Assembly: GCA_963761525.1 (NCBI GenBank)
Contig: CAVXHG010000008.1
Location: forward strand, 558,001 to 622,000
Reading direction: 5' to 3'
Length of the DNA stretch: 64,000 nt
From: BOG-931 sp963761525
GTDB taxonomy: Bacteria > Pseudomonadota > Alphaproteobacteria > Rhizobiales > Xanthobacteraceae
The notes beneath the pieces were generated by a model. That model did no database searches. It worked only from the letters and a program-made list of their open reading frames with translations, and was not told the DNA's origin. The position numbers and the translations under genes are program-made. Positions 50,475-59,079 of the stretch are shown here, one piece after another. The first letter of the stretch is position 1. Every line of letters starts with the position of its first letter.

Positions 50475-51545
50475 ATGGCGGTTGCCACTGCGACAAAGAC
50501 CGAGAACGGTAAACACGACCCCAAACACAATATCGAAGCCATGCGGGAGGCCTTCTATGACCGTATCGCCGAGAAGGACATGGCGCCGCTCTGGAAGGTC
50601 ATGAAGTCGGTCGTCACCAATGAGCCGGTGACCCGCTGCTCGCCTCATGTCTGGCGCTACGACGACGTCAAGAAGCTGGTCATGGAGTCGGGTGGGCTTA
50701 TCTCCGCCGAGGAGGCCGAGCGCCGCGTCCTCATTCTTGAGAACCCCACTCTGCATGGCGAGTTGAAGGCGACCAATACGTTGTTCGCCGGCGTGCAAAT
50801 GATCCTGCCGGGCGAAGTCGCCCCGGCCCATCGTCACGTCTCCTCGGCCATTCGGTTCGTGCTGGACGGCGAGGGCGCCTATACCGCGGTCGAAGGCGAA
50901 AAGGCTTTCATGTCGCCGGGTGATTTCGTGATCACCGCGAACTGGGCGCCGCACGATCACGGCAATACCTCGAAAGACCCGATGCTGTGGCTCGACGTGC
51001 TCGATTTCCCTGCGGTCAATTTCTATGAGGCTTCGTTTGCCGAGCACTTCGACGACGCCACGCAGGAGACCAAGCGGCAGGACGGCGACTTACTGAATTT
51101 CTATGGTTCGGGCGTGCTGCCGGACGGCACCAAGACGATGGCCCGTACGCCAGTGATCAACTACACCTACAAGCGCACCCGTCCGATCGTCGAGCGGATG
51201 ATGCAGGCCGGCGAGATCGACAAGCGGCACGGTGCCCGGGTGCGCTATGCCAACCCGGCGACCGGCGGTTCGGTGCTGCCGACCATGGGTGCCTACCTGG
51301 CGATGCTGCCGAAAGGCTTTAAGGGCGAGCCCTATCGCTCGACCGACGGCATGATCTTCGTCTGCGCCGAGGGCAAGGGCACCACCACCGTTGACGGTAA
51401 GGTCCTCGAATGGGGGCCGCAGGACGTGTTCGTCGTGCCGTCGTGGAAGCAGTATCAGCACCACGCCGAGAAGGAGTTGGTGCTGTTCTCGATCTCCGAC
51501 CGGCCGGCCCAGGAAGCGCTCGGCATCTGGCGCGAGGGTCAGTGA
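50475..51545 (+). CDS. Gentisate 1,2-dioxygenase-like double cupin
   Basis: Ring-cleaving dioxygenase of the gentisate/salicylate/1-hydroxy-2-naphthoate family, 356 residues. ATG 50475 follows GGAGG. The iron site is canonical: PAHRHVSSAIRFVLDGEGAY and GDFVITANWAPHDHGN. The second cupin is present too (WGPQDVFVVPSWKQYQHHA). The family opens ring between carboxyl and hydroxyl carbons to give maleylpyruvate-type acids. The following gene encodes maleylacetate reductase and overlaps it, so the two steps are coupled in one operon, though the combination does not match a textbook gentisate route. Confidence 0.9.
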   Translation: MAVATATKTENGKHDPKHNIEAMREAFYDRIAEKDMAPLWKVMKSVVTNEPVTRCSPHVWRYDDVKKLVMESGGLISAEEAERRVLILENPTLHGELKATNTLFAGVQMILPGEVAPAHRHVSSAIRFVLDGEGAYTAVEGEKAFMSPGDFVITANWAPHDHGNTSKDPMLWLDVLDFPAVNFYEASFAEHFDDATQETKRQDGDLLNFYGSGVLPDGTKTMARTPVINYTYKRTRPIVERMMQAGEIDKRHGARVRYANPATGGSVLPTMGAYLAMLPKGFKGEPYRSTDGMIFVCAEGKGTTTVDGKVLEWGPQDVFVVPSWKQYQHHAEKELVLFSISDRPAQEALGIWREGQ

Positions 51546-52588
51546 AGGCGGACTACGCCTTTACCCACGACGTTCCATTACAACGTGTCGTTTTCGCCTC
51601 AGGCGCGCTCGCCCGTGTCGCAGACGAGGTTGACCGACTGAAGATCAGCCGTGCAATCGTCGTCGCGACGCCCGGCAGCGGCGAACGGCTTGGCAAGAAG
51701 GTTATTGATCTCCTCGGGGCGCGCGCAGCCGTGCTTCATGCCGAGGCCGTTATCCACGTACCGAAGGCGGTTGCGGATGGTGGACTTAAAGCTGCCCATG
51801 ACGTGAACGCCGATGGCGTTATCGCCGTCGGCGGCGGTTCCGCTATCGGGCTTGCCAAGGCTATCGCGTTGCAGACCGGTCTGCCGATACTCGCGGTGCC
51901 GACGACCTATTCAGGCTCGGAGGCAACACCGATCATCGGCATGACCGACGGTGAGCGTAAAATCACCGTACGCGACGCCAAGGTCGTGCCGCGAACCATT
52001 CTCTACGATCCGGATTTGACGCTCGGCTTGCCGGCCGCGGTGAGCGCCGCAAGCGGCATGAACGCTATCGCCCATTGCGTCGAAGCGTTGTGGGTGGACA
52101 GCCGCACGCCGGTCACCGTCGGTCTTGCGACAGAGGCAATGCGGCGGTTCGGACAAAGCCTGCCGGCCGTGGTCTCCGACGGCGCTAACGTTTCGGCGCG
52201 TGCCGACTGCCTGATCGCGGCATGGCTCGCTGGCACCGTCCTTAATTCAGGTACCGCGCTTCAACATAAGCTTGCTCACGTGCTCGGTGGGCTTGGGCTT
52301 CCCCATGCCGAAGCTCACGCGATCATCTTGCCGCACGTCACGCGATTTGACCTTGAAGCCGCACCCGAGGCCAGGGTGCGTCTGGAAGAGGCGCTGGTGA
52401 CCGCCGATCCCGCTGGCGCGCTTTCCGGCATGTTGAACAGATTTCCGATCCCGGAGCGGCTGCGGGAAATCGGCTTCGACCGCGGCAAGGCTGATTTTGT
52501 CGCTAACGAGGTCGCTGCCGGAAAAATCACCGCGCCACGACCGGTGTCGGCAGACGACGTTCGCGCGCTGCTTTCGGCCGCTTATTGA
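51542..52588 (+). CDS. Maleylacetate reductase (iron-type alcohol dehydrogenase family)
   Basis: A 348-residue maleylacetate reductase. GTG 51542 overlaps the dioxygenase stop; the ORF upstream is shadow. NAD(P) and phosphate binding show in DGVIAVGGGSAIGLAKAIAL and PTTYSGSEATPIIGMTDG, and the metal-region His in ASGMNAIAHCVEALW and LNSGTALQHKLAHVLGGLGL. The enzyme reduces maleylacetate to 3-oxoadipate, the usual outlet of hydroxyquinol and chlorocatechol pathways. No hydroxyquinol dioxygenase is present in the window, so here it may reduce a maleylpyruvate-like acid; that is inference. Confidence 0.92.
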   Translation: MKADYAFTHDVPLQRVVFASGALARVADEVDRLKISRAIVVATPGSGERLGKKVIDLLGARAAVLHAEAVIHVPKAVADGGLKAAHDVNADGVIAVGGGSAIGLAKAIALQTGLPILAVPTTYSGSEATPIIGMTDGERKITVRDAKVVPRTILYDPDLTLGLPAAVSAASGMNAIAHCVEALWVDSRTPVTVGLATEAMRRFGQSLPAVVSDGANVSARADCLIAAWLAGTVLNSGTALQHKLAHVLGGLGLPHAEAHAIILPHVTRFDLEAAPEARVRLEEALVTADPAGALSGMLNRFPIPERLREIGFDRGKADFVANEVAAGKITAPRPVSADDVRALLSAAY

Positions 52589-52607
52589 GTCAACCTTTGC
52601 GGGGAGG

Positions 52608-53612
52608 TCACTCGACCGCGAAATTGCTCTCGCGCAGGACTTTGCCCCAACGTGTGGTTTCGCTGCGGACGTAGTCATTGAGTTCGCCGGGCGTGCTCGA
52701 GACTGGAATGATGCCGGCCTCTTCGAGTTTTTGCGCTACGCTTGGATCGGCATAGATCGTGGCGATGAAGTGCTGGATCTTGCCGACAATCTCACTCGAT
52801 GTGCCGGCCGGCGCGTAAAACGCGATCCAGGTGGAGATGTCGCCAAGCCCGGGCACACCGGCGGCTTCGGCGAGCGGTGGCAAATCCGGCAACAGGGGCA
52901 GGGGCCGTTCGCTCAGTTTGGCGAGCGCGCGAAACCTGCCTTGTTTAACGAGCGGATAACTCGACGCCATTCCATCAATGGCGAAGTCGACGCTTCCCGT
53001 CAGCAGGCCTTCCACCGTGTCGGCACTGCCTTTGTAGGGAATGATGGCGAACGACGTGCCTGTCAGCTTGGCAAACAGCAACGCGGCGAGGCGGCCGTTG
53101 GTGGTGCCGGCGCCAAAGTTGAGCTTTCCCGGTTTGGCTCTGAGCAGGTTGAGCAGGTCTTCCACGTTCTCGGCGCCGGAGTTGTCGCGAACTTCCAGTA
53201 CCGACATGTTCTTGGCGCCGAGCGAGATCGGCTGAAAATCTCTCAAGGGATCGTACGGCAGGTCTTTCTTGATCAATGGATTGAGGACCATGGTCGAATC
53301 CATAGCTGCTAGCAGGGTGTAGCCATCGGGATCGGCCCTTGCCACGTACTGCGCGCCCACCGCTGTGTCGGCGCCCGGGCGGTTCTCGATCACTACCGGC
53401 TTACCCCAAGACGCCGCCATCTCATGGCCGACGATGCGGGAGAGGATGTCGGTCGGGCCGCCTGCCGGAAATGGCACGACGATGTGGATCGGACGTCTCG
53501 GGTAATCGTCGTCGTCCTGCGCCCGGACAGGTGCGATAAAGCAGAGCGTCAGCGCGAGCAGCGCCGCCGAGGTGACAATCGAACGCTGAGCAATGGCGAT
53601 CAGCTCATGCAT
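52608..53612 (-). CDS. Bug/TctC-family periplasmic binding protein (orphan 4)
   Basis: A 334-residue Bug receptor, ATG 53612. Signal IVTSAALLALTLCFIAPVRA, then YPRRPIHIVVPFPAGGPTDI and VIENRPGADTAVGAQYVARA, classic pocket blocks. It overlaps the upstream maleate-isomerase-like gene by 8 bases, both on the minus strand. With orphan 5 and the propeller protein it makes a four-gene run. No permease genes. Confidence 0.92.
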   Translation of the reverse strand: MHELIAIAQRSIVTSAALLALTLCFIAPVRAQDDDDYPRRPIHIVVPFPAGGPTDILSRIVGHEMAASWGKPVVIENRPGADTAVGAQYVARADPDGYTLLAAMDSTMVLNPLIKKDLPYDPLRDFQPISLGAKNMSVLEVRDNSGAENVEDLLNLLRAKPGKLNFGAGTTNGRLAALLFAKLTGTSFAIIPYKGSADTVEGLLTGSVDFAIDGMASSYPLVKQGRFRALAKLSERPLPLLPDLPPLAEAAGVPGLGDISTWIAFYAPAGTSSEIVGKIQHFIATIYADPSVAQKLEEAGIIPVSSTPGELNDYVRSETTRWGKVLRESNFAVE

Positions 53613-54366
53613 CAAGATCTCTCATCAGCCGGCCAAGTTCCGGAGTCTCCGTGTTGTCGCCGAGCTTGTCCTTGAGTTTTTTGAGACAGCCCCACAGCAC
53701 CGCCTGATTGCTGTTGACGACCGGCTTGCCGAGCGCCTGTTCGATTGCTGTGACTGCCTCGATCTGGGTGGTGTTGGTGCAGCTCAGGAATACGCCGTCA
53801 GCCTCGGGCGTATCGTTCTCGCGGGCCAACTCAAGCCATTGCTGCGGTGTCACCGCTTCGAAATCTGCGGCGGTCTTGCACTTGAGCGCTACATCCTTAA
53901 CGACCGTAATTCCGGCAGCGCCAAGATAATCGATGATCTCCTTGTTCGACATATAGGGTGTCAGCAACACAAGCTTTTTCAGCCCGAGCAGCTTCAAGGC
54001 TTCGTTGACGAGACTCGACGTGGAAAGCGCTTTGATGCCGGTAGTCTTCTCGATGAGACGGATGATGCGGGCTTCGCCGTCGGCACCTTCTTTCATCGAC
54101 GTATGGGTGCAATGAAAGACAATCAGGTCGGGCCCGGCGTCGGCCAGCGTCTCTGCGGCGTGAGCGATCTCGCCCGCGAGTTCATCGACTGGCTTGCTGA
54201 ATTCGCCGGCAACCCGCCCGCGTGCGACGTAGATACCGAGCCTCTCCGGTGCGTAATGGTTGAACTGCGGCTCGGTCATGCGATTGACCGAGGGGATGAT
54301 TAGGCCGATGCGCGCACGGGGCGCTGTGATTGCCGCCGCGCTTTTCTTTTCTGTGATGGCGTCCAT
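53605..54366 (-). CDS. Maleate isomerase / Asp-Glu racemase family enzyme
   Basis: A 253-residue member of the maleate cis-trans isomerase family. ATG 54366 (MDAITEKKSAAAITAPRARI); the ORF upstream to 54609 is not coding-like. Both catalytic Cys of the family are present, in LIVFHCTHTSMKEGADG and FLSCTNTTQIEAV. Conversion of maleate to fumarate fits well beside a gentisate-type dioxygenase, whose downstream products include maleate. This is one of two superfamily members in the window; the other (26932) lacks these cysteines. Confidence 0.88.
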   Translation of the reverse strand: MDAITEKKSAAAITAPRARIGLIIPSVNRMTEPQFNHYAPERLGIYVARGRVAGEFSKPVDELAGEIAHAAETLADAGPDLIVFHCTHTSMKEGADGEARIIRLIEKTTGIKALSTSSLVNEALKLLGLKKLVLLTPYMSNKEIIDYLGAAGITVVKDVALKCKTAADFEAVTPQQWLELARENDTPEADGVFLSCTNTTQIEAVTAIEQALGKPVVNSNQAVLWGCLKKLKDKLGDNTETPELGRLMRDLDA

Positions 54367-54386
54367 GATCGCGCTCCTTGTTTGCA

Positions 54387-55355
54387 CTATTGTACCGTCA
54401 ATCCATTGGCTTTGGCCAAGGCGCCCCAATAGGCCACTTCGTTGGCCAGGAACTTGTTGAGGGCGGCGACGTCTGCATCCATGACCAGCGAAGCGTGCTG
54501 CTCGAAATACGCCCGGACATTTGGCTTCTTCAAGGCTAATCGGACTTGCTGGTTGAGCTTCTCGACAATGTCCGGCGGCAGGCCTTTTGGGCCCGTCAGC
54601 CAGAACCACGTATCGCCGTGAACGTCGGGGTAGCCCTGTTCGATGAAGGTCGGAATGTGGCTGTAGGCCGGATTGCGTTCGGCTGAGGTGACGCCAAGGG
54701 CCGCGACTTTTCCGGCCCTGATCTGCTCGCCGGATGTCAGAAGGCCCGTCATTGACATGTCGATGTGGCTGCCAAGGACGTCCATGACGCCAGAATTTTC
54801 TGCCGGCACATGGGTCAATTCGATGCCTGCCTTCCGGCCAAATTGCAGCATCAACAATTCGCCCAGCGAGCCCGGTCCGGGCGACGAGAAAGTCAGCGGT
54901 TCCTGTTTCGATTTGGCGGCTCTAACGACATCGGCGAGATTTTTAGCGCTGAGCGCGGGACTTCCGATCGCCACAAAACCGTCGGCGCCGATCATTGCAA
55001 TATGGCTGAAATCCTTAAGCGGGTCGTAGCCGATGTTCGGATTGATGGCGGGACTGGTGATGTGCGGTCCCGAACCGCCAACCATGAGCGTATAGCCATC
55101 AGGCGTGGCGCGCGCGGTCAGCCCGGCGGCAATCGTTCCACTGCTGCCCGGATGGTATTCGATGAAGAACTGCTGTCCGAACGTATCCGAGAGCTCTTGC
55201 GCGATCAGGCGCCCGAATTGATCGGCGCTGCCGCCCGGCGAGAAGCCGACAATGATCTTTACCGGATGCGACGGCCAATCCTGCGCCTGCAAGCGATCGG
55301 TTGCCGCCGCCATCAGGGCGACCACGGCGACGGCAAGAAGCGGCAACGTTTTCAT
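54387..55355 (-). CDS. Bug/TctC-family periplasmic binding protein (orphan 5)
   Basis: A 322-residue Bug receptor; start ATG 55355 (MKTLPLLAVAVVALMAAATD), with ATG 55370 possible. Opens WPSHPVKIIVGFSPGGSADQ and has FIEYHPGSSGTIAAGLTARA. It lies 20 bases upstream of the maleate-isomerase-like gene on the same strand. No permease genes nearby. Confidence 0.92.
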   Translation of the reverse strand: MKTLPLLAVAVVALMAAATDRLQAQDWPSHPVKIIVGFSPGGSADQFGRLIAQELSDTFGQQFFIEYHPGSSGTIAAGLTARATPDGYTLMVGGSGPHITSPAINPNIGYDPLKDFSHIAMIGADGFVAIGSPALSAKNLADVVRAAKSKQEPLTFSSPGPGSLGELLMLQFGRKAGIELTHVPAENSGVMDVLGSHIDMSMTGLLTSGEQIRAGKVAALGVTSAERNPAYSHIPTFIEQGYPDVHGDTWFWLTGPKGLPPDIVEKLNQQVRLALKKPNVRAYFEQHASLVMDADVAALNKFLANEVAYWGALAKANGLTVQ

Positions 55356-55384
55356 CGGCGCATCTCTCATTGGAGTCGCGCTTC

Positions 55385-56491
55385 CTATGGGTTTGCTTTC
55401 TGCATTTGATCCGGGTGTAGGATCAGTTTCTGGACACGCCAGTTAAGGATTTCTGCGACGTACAGCGTGTTCTCGCTCGGGCAGGCCATTTCATGGATCC
55501 AGCCGAACTGTTTGAGCTGCTTGCCGGAGCGGCCGAGCATTCCCAAAATCTTGCCATCGAGGGAGAGCTTGTAGATGCGGCCCGGGAGAGCATCGGAGAC
55601 ATAGAGCACCTGGTTCGGCGGCGGCGTGATGCAAAGTGACCAGGGTGCGCCCGGACTCATGGTGCCGCCGTTCTGCAGGTAGTTAGTGAGGTCCGGCTTG
55701 TCGCCGATCGCCGGCTGTGCGTCCGGGGCAGGCGGAATGTCGATCGTTATGATGCGCTGGAAATTTCCGTCGCTGTCGAACACCTGGATGCGCCGATTAC
55801 CGCGGTCGGCGACGTAGAGGGTGCCTTTAGCATCGGCGGCAATACTGTGGACGGTATTGAACTGCGCTTGGCCCTTGCCGGGCCCGCCAAACGATTTGAT
55901 CCAGTCGCCGTCCTTGCTCAGCTTGGCGACGCGCGAATTGATGTAACCGTCACTGATGAAGATATCGCCGGCTGGATCCCAGGTAACGTCGGTCGGTTGG
56001 CGGAACCGGCCGTCCTGCGCCGGCAGTGGTGGATTAACGTGTCCCCAGGCTTTGGTGTCGGCGTCGGACGCTTCCTGCTTGCGGCCGATCACCATGGTCA
56101 CGCGGCCCTCGGGATTGAACCGGATGATCATGTCCGAGCCCTTGTCGACGGCCCAGATATTGTCGTCCTTGTCGATCCGCACATAGTGGGCGAACGACCA
56201 AGCATACAGGTTCTTGCCGATCTCGCGCAGGAACCGCCCTTCGGAGTCGAATTCCCACAACTGCGCGGCGGTGTTAGCGAAAGCCGGGCCTTGGCTGGAT
56301 CCGCCGCGGTGGAAGACGAAGACGTGGCCCTTGGAATTGACGGCGACGCCTGACGCCTCGCCCATATACAAGTCCGGCGGCAGCTTGAGAAAATTCGGCA
56401 CCGAGTCGTAGGGGATCTGCGGTGCGGTCTGCTGCTGAGCGGCAGCGGATGCGCTGAACAGGGCGAAAACGAGGGCGAGCAGGCGCTTCAT
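55385..56491 (-). CDS. Secreted NHL-repeat beta-propeller protein
   Basis: A 368-residue exported propeller with signal LLALVFALFSASAAAQQ. NHL-type blades are visible: VAVNSKGHVFVFHRGGSSQG, ADAKGTLYVADRGNRRIQVF and CPSENTLYVAEILNWRVQKL, resembling the peptidyl-glycine amidating-lyase propeller fold. Such proteins occur beside Bug genes in proteobacteria and may bind ligands or act as lyases; no active-site assignment is possible here. Good ribosome site GGGAGGA. First gene of the minus-strand run NHL-Bug-isomerase-Bug. Confidence 0.88.
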   Translation of the reverse strand: MKRLLALVFALFSASAAAQQQTAPQIPYDSVPNFLKLPPDLYMGEASGVAVNSKGHVFVFHRGGSSQGPAFANTAAQLWEFDSEGRFLREIGKNLYAWSFAHYVRIDKDDNIWAVDKGSDMIIRFNPEGRVTMVIGRKQEASDADTKAWGHVNPPLPAQDGRFRQPTDVTWDPAGDIFISDGYINSRVAKLSKDGDWIKSFGGPGKGQAQFNTVHSIAADAKGTLYVADRGNRRIQVFDSDGNFQRIITIDIPPAPDAQPAIGDKPDLTNYLQNGGTMSPGAPWSLCITPPPNQVLYVSDALPGRIYKLSLDGKILGMLGRSGKQLKQFGWIHEMACPSENTLYVAEILNWRVQKLILHPDQMQKANP

Positions 56492-56574
56492 TCAGTCCTC
56501 CCTTGACGGTTTTTCTTCAATATATATTGCAAGGGCTGCGTGCGGAAAGCACGTTAAACGTGGCGTAACCGGCG

Positions 56575-58068
56575 ATGAATGCACCGAACAAGAAGTCAAA
56601 ACTGATCAAAGGCGCGACCGGCGACTGGGAAGTGGTCATCGGCCTGGAGGTTCATGCCCAGGTGACGTCGCAGGCCAAGCTGTTTTCCGGCGCCGCGACC
56701 GCGTTCGGAGGCGAAGCCAACTCGCACGTCTCGCTGGTGGACGCGGCGATGCCTGGCATGCTGCCGGTCATCAATGAAGAGTGCGTGCGTCAGGCGGTGC
56801 GCACGGGACTTGGGCTGAAAGCACAGATCAATCTGAAATCGGTTTTCGACCGGAAAAACTATTTTTATCCGGACCTGCCGCCCGGCTACCAGATCAGCCA
56901 ATACAAGTCGCCGATCGTCGGCGAGGGCGAAGTCGTCGTCGATATGCCGGACGGGGAAGCGGTGCGGGTCGGCATCGAGCGGCTGCATCTCGAACAGGAC
57001 GCCGGCAAGTCGATCCACGACCAGAACCCGGCGATGTCGCTGGTCGATCTCAACCGCGCCGGCGTAGCGTTGATGGAAATAGTGTCCAAGCCCGATCTGC
57101 GTACCGCTGACGAGGCAAAGGCCTATGTCGCGAAGGTTCGCGCCATCCTGCGGTACCTCGGCACCTGTGACGGCGACATGGAGAAGGGCAGTCTGCGCGC
57201 CGACGTCAATGTTTCGGTGCGCAAGCCCGGTGCTCCGCTCAATACGCGTTGCGAGATCAAGAACGTCAATTCGATCCGCTTCATCGGGCAGGCCATCGAG
57301 CATGAAGCCCGCCGCCAAATCGAGATCATCGAGGACGGCGGCTCGATCGAGCAGGAAACACGGCTGTTCGATCCGGATAAAGGCGAGACGCGATCGATGC
57401 GGTCCAAGGAGGAGGCGCACGACTATCGCTATTTCCCCGATCCCGACCTGCTGCCCCTCGAAATCGCGCCGTCTCTGGTCGATGACTTGCGCAAAGACCT
57501 GCCGGAATTGCCGGACGAGAAGAAGCTTCGGTTTGTCGGCGATTACGCGTTGTCCGCCTACGACGCCGACGTGCTGACCGCCGAGCGCGAGACCGCCGCG
57601 TATTTCGAGACAGTCGCCAAGCGTCATGGCAAGGCTCATGGCAAGGCCGGTGACGCCAAGATTGCCGCCAACTGGGTGATCAACGAACTGACCGGCCGGT
57701 TGAACAAGGAAGGCAAAGACATTGCTGCATCGCCGGTGAACGAGGCCCAGCTTGGCGCAATTCTCGACCTGATGGCCGACGGCACGATCTCCGGCAAGAT
57801 CGCCAAGGATGTGTTCGAGATCGTCTGGAGCGAAGGCGGCGATCCGCGGACGATTGTCGAACAGCGCGGGTTGAAGCAGGTCACCGATCTTTCGGCGATC
57901 GAGAAGATCGTCGACGACATCGTCGCTAAGAACCCCGACAAGGTCGCGGACGCCAAGACCAACCCGAAAGCCATCGGCTGGTTTGTCGGTCAGGTGATGA
58001 AGGCGTCCGGTGGCAAGGCCAACCCGCAAGCCGTCAACGATCTCTTAAAGAAGCGGATCGGACTCTGA
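56575..58068 (+). CDS. gatB: Aspartyl/glutamyl-tRNA amidotransferase subunit B
   Basis: GatB is the kinase/amidotransferase subunit of GatCAB, which turns mischarged Glu-tRNA(Gln) or Asp-tRNA(Asn) into Gln/Asn-tRNA. The 497-residue protein shows WEVVIGLEVHAQVTSQAKLF at the start, then DRKNYFYPDLPPGYQISQYK, and EIKNVNSIRFIGQAIEHEAR, with the C-terminal YqeY-like tail ending NDLLKKRIGL. Complete. gatC and gatA are not in the window. A hairpin with T run follows. Confidence 0.97.
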   Translation: MNAPNKKSKLIKGATGDWEVVIGLEVHAQVTSQAKLFSGAATAFGGEANSHVSLVDAAMPGMLPVINEECVRQAVRTGLGLKAQINLKSVFDRKNYFYPDLPPGYQISQYKSPIVGEGEVVVDMPDGEAVRVGIERLHLEQDAGKSIHDQNPAMSLVDLNRAGVALMEIVSKPDLRTADEAKAYVAKVRAILRYLGTCDGDMEKGSLRADVNVSVRKPGAPLNTRCEIKNVNSIRFIGQAIEHEARRQIEIIEDGGSIEQETRLFDPDKGETRSMRSKEEAHDYRYFPDPDLLPLEIAPSLVDDLRKDLPELPDEKKLRFVGDYALSAYDADVLTAERETAAYFETVAKRHGKAHGKAGDAKIAANWVINELTGRLNKEGKDIAASPVNEAQLGAILDLMADGTISGKIAKDVFEIVWSEGGDPRTIVEQRGLKQVTDLSAIEKIVDDIVAKNPDKVADAKTNPKAIGWFVGQVMKASGGKANPQAVNDLLKKRIGL

Positions 58069-58094
58069 GCGACGCATCCCGCTCGCAGTTTTTT
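58067..58094 (+). terminator. Possible terminator after gatB
   Basis: GAGCG (58067-58071) pairs with CGCTC (58080-58084), then GCAG and six T. A short stem with a good T run at the gatB stop. Confidence 0.45.
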
Positions 58095-58668
58095 GCGCGC
58101 GACGATTGCCGTGCGCGGTCGCTCCTCCCACACAAACTGGAACCGAAAAAGTATCGCTGCATGCTCCGTTGCGTGTCGCCAACGGTCGCGCGAGGCGGTC
58201 GCCAATGCGAATTGGTGTGCAGTGATTTGCGCGTTTTTCGCCTCGATGGAGCGTTTGACGCGCCAAAATGGGCGCTCGGTGCACAAATTTTTTTGCACTG
58301 CGAAAGTGTCAGCTTCGCTTGAGAAAAGCGATGCGCAAAAACCAAATCGAGTTGCGTCTTTTTGTGTGCGCGCGAACGAATGCCGCTGAAACATCGACAG
58401 CAGATAAATGCCCATTTCATCGGCATTTCTGAGATGCGTGGAGTTTTGAGAAAAAAATCGTCGAGCAACGAAAGGTATTTTCGCTGTGTGCTTCGACGGC
58501 GATCATTGTTTGCGTCGACAGACAACGAAGCGCGCGGCAGTTACACACAAAATTTAGCTGGAATGACTGTTATTTTTTTCCGTGTGTAGTAATCGGAGTG
58601 TAGTGCAGCGTCGATTTGCGACGGCACTGTACTGTTATCGCCACCCACTCAAGCTTAGGAGGGCAGCA
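58069..58668. other. 600-base gap with A/T homopolymer runs and no clear gene
   Basis: ORFs on both strands (for example 58034-58525 minus) have Cys/Arg/Ser-rich translations with no domain sense. The DNA has many short GCGC-like and A/T-run tracts, and a perfect inverted repeat AAATGCC/GGCATTT (58406-58428, 9-base loop) not followed by a T run. Composition differs from the coding neighbours. Possible long leader or small-RNA region; nothing firmer is seen. Confidence 0.4.
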
Positions 58669-58824
58669 ATGGCGAAGAAGAGAAAAACGAAAGCAGCGGC
58701 GAAGAAACGGCGAAAAAGCGAAGCGTCGGAAGAAGAAGTAGTCTACGCCGCGATCGGTCTTCGACTTCATCATTGTCGAAGATCGCGTCACACGGGCCGG
58801 CTGACGTCGACGGTGGATCAATGA
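58669..58824 (+). CDS. Small Lys/Arg-rich protein
   Basis: A 51-residue protein from ATG 58669 with a very good ribosome site (AGGAGGG). The first 20 residues are almost all basic or Ala (MAKKRKTKAAAKKRRKSEAS), a nucleic-acid-binding tail style, then EEEVVYAAIGLR. In another frame the same DNA gives SVFDFIIVEDRVTRAG before a stop, so a one-base indel in this gene cannot be excluded. A very strong terminator lies 206 bases downstream. No family assigned. Confidence 0.5.
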   Translation: MAKKRKTKAAAKKRRKSEASEEEVVYAAIGLRLHHCRRSRHTGRLTSTVDQ

Positions 58825-59030
58825 TCTGCCAAGACGCGCCGGCTCAGGTGGCCGACGGAGGGCGTCGGCGGGACGGAGGGTCAAGCCTCACGATCGTTGC
58901 TGAACAGGCGACGAGTGGCGAGGCGAGGGACGGGTAACCGGACCTCATCCTGGCGAACAGCCAGCGGACTTGATCCTCTGGCATCTCGCCGACGCCCTCG
59001 GTTTGTAGCGGTGTCCTTCCAAACTTTATC

Positions 59031-59064
59031 GGCGCCGTGGAGCAATCCACGGCGCCGTTTTTTT
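59031..59064 (+). terminator. Strong rho-independent terminator upstream of the GST gene
   Basis: GGCGCCGTGG (59031-59040), loop AGCAAT, CCACGGCGCC (59047-59056), then G and seven T. A perfect ten-pair GC stem with a T tract. It closes the transcript of the small basic gene, or an untranslated RNA in 58825-59030, and lies 16 bases before the GST start. Confidence 0.92.
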
Positions 59065-59079
59065 GCGCGGCGTCGTTGC

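Noticed and set aside
58034..58525. Minus-strand ORF of 163 residues in the gap after gatB
   Set aside because: Ser/Arg/Cys-rich translation without domains and overlapping the gatB end; the start region shows no ribosome site.
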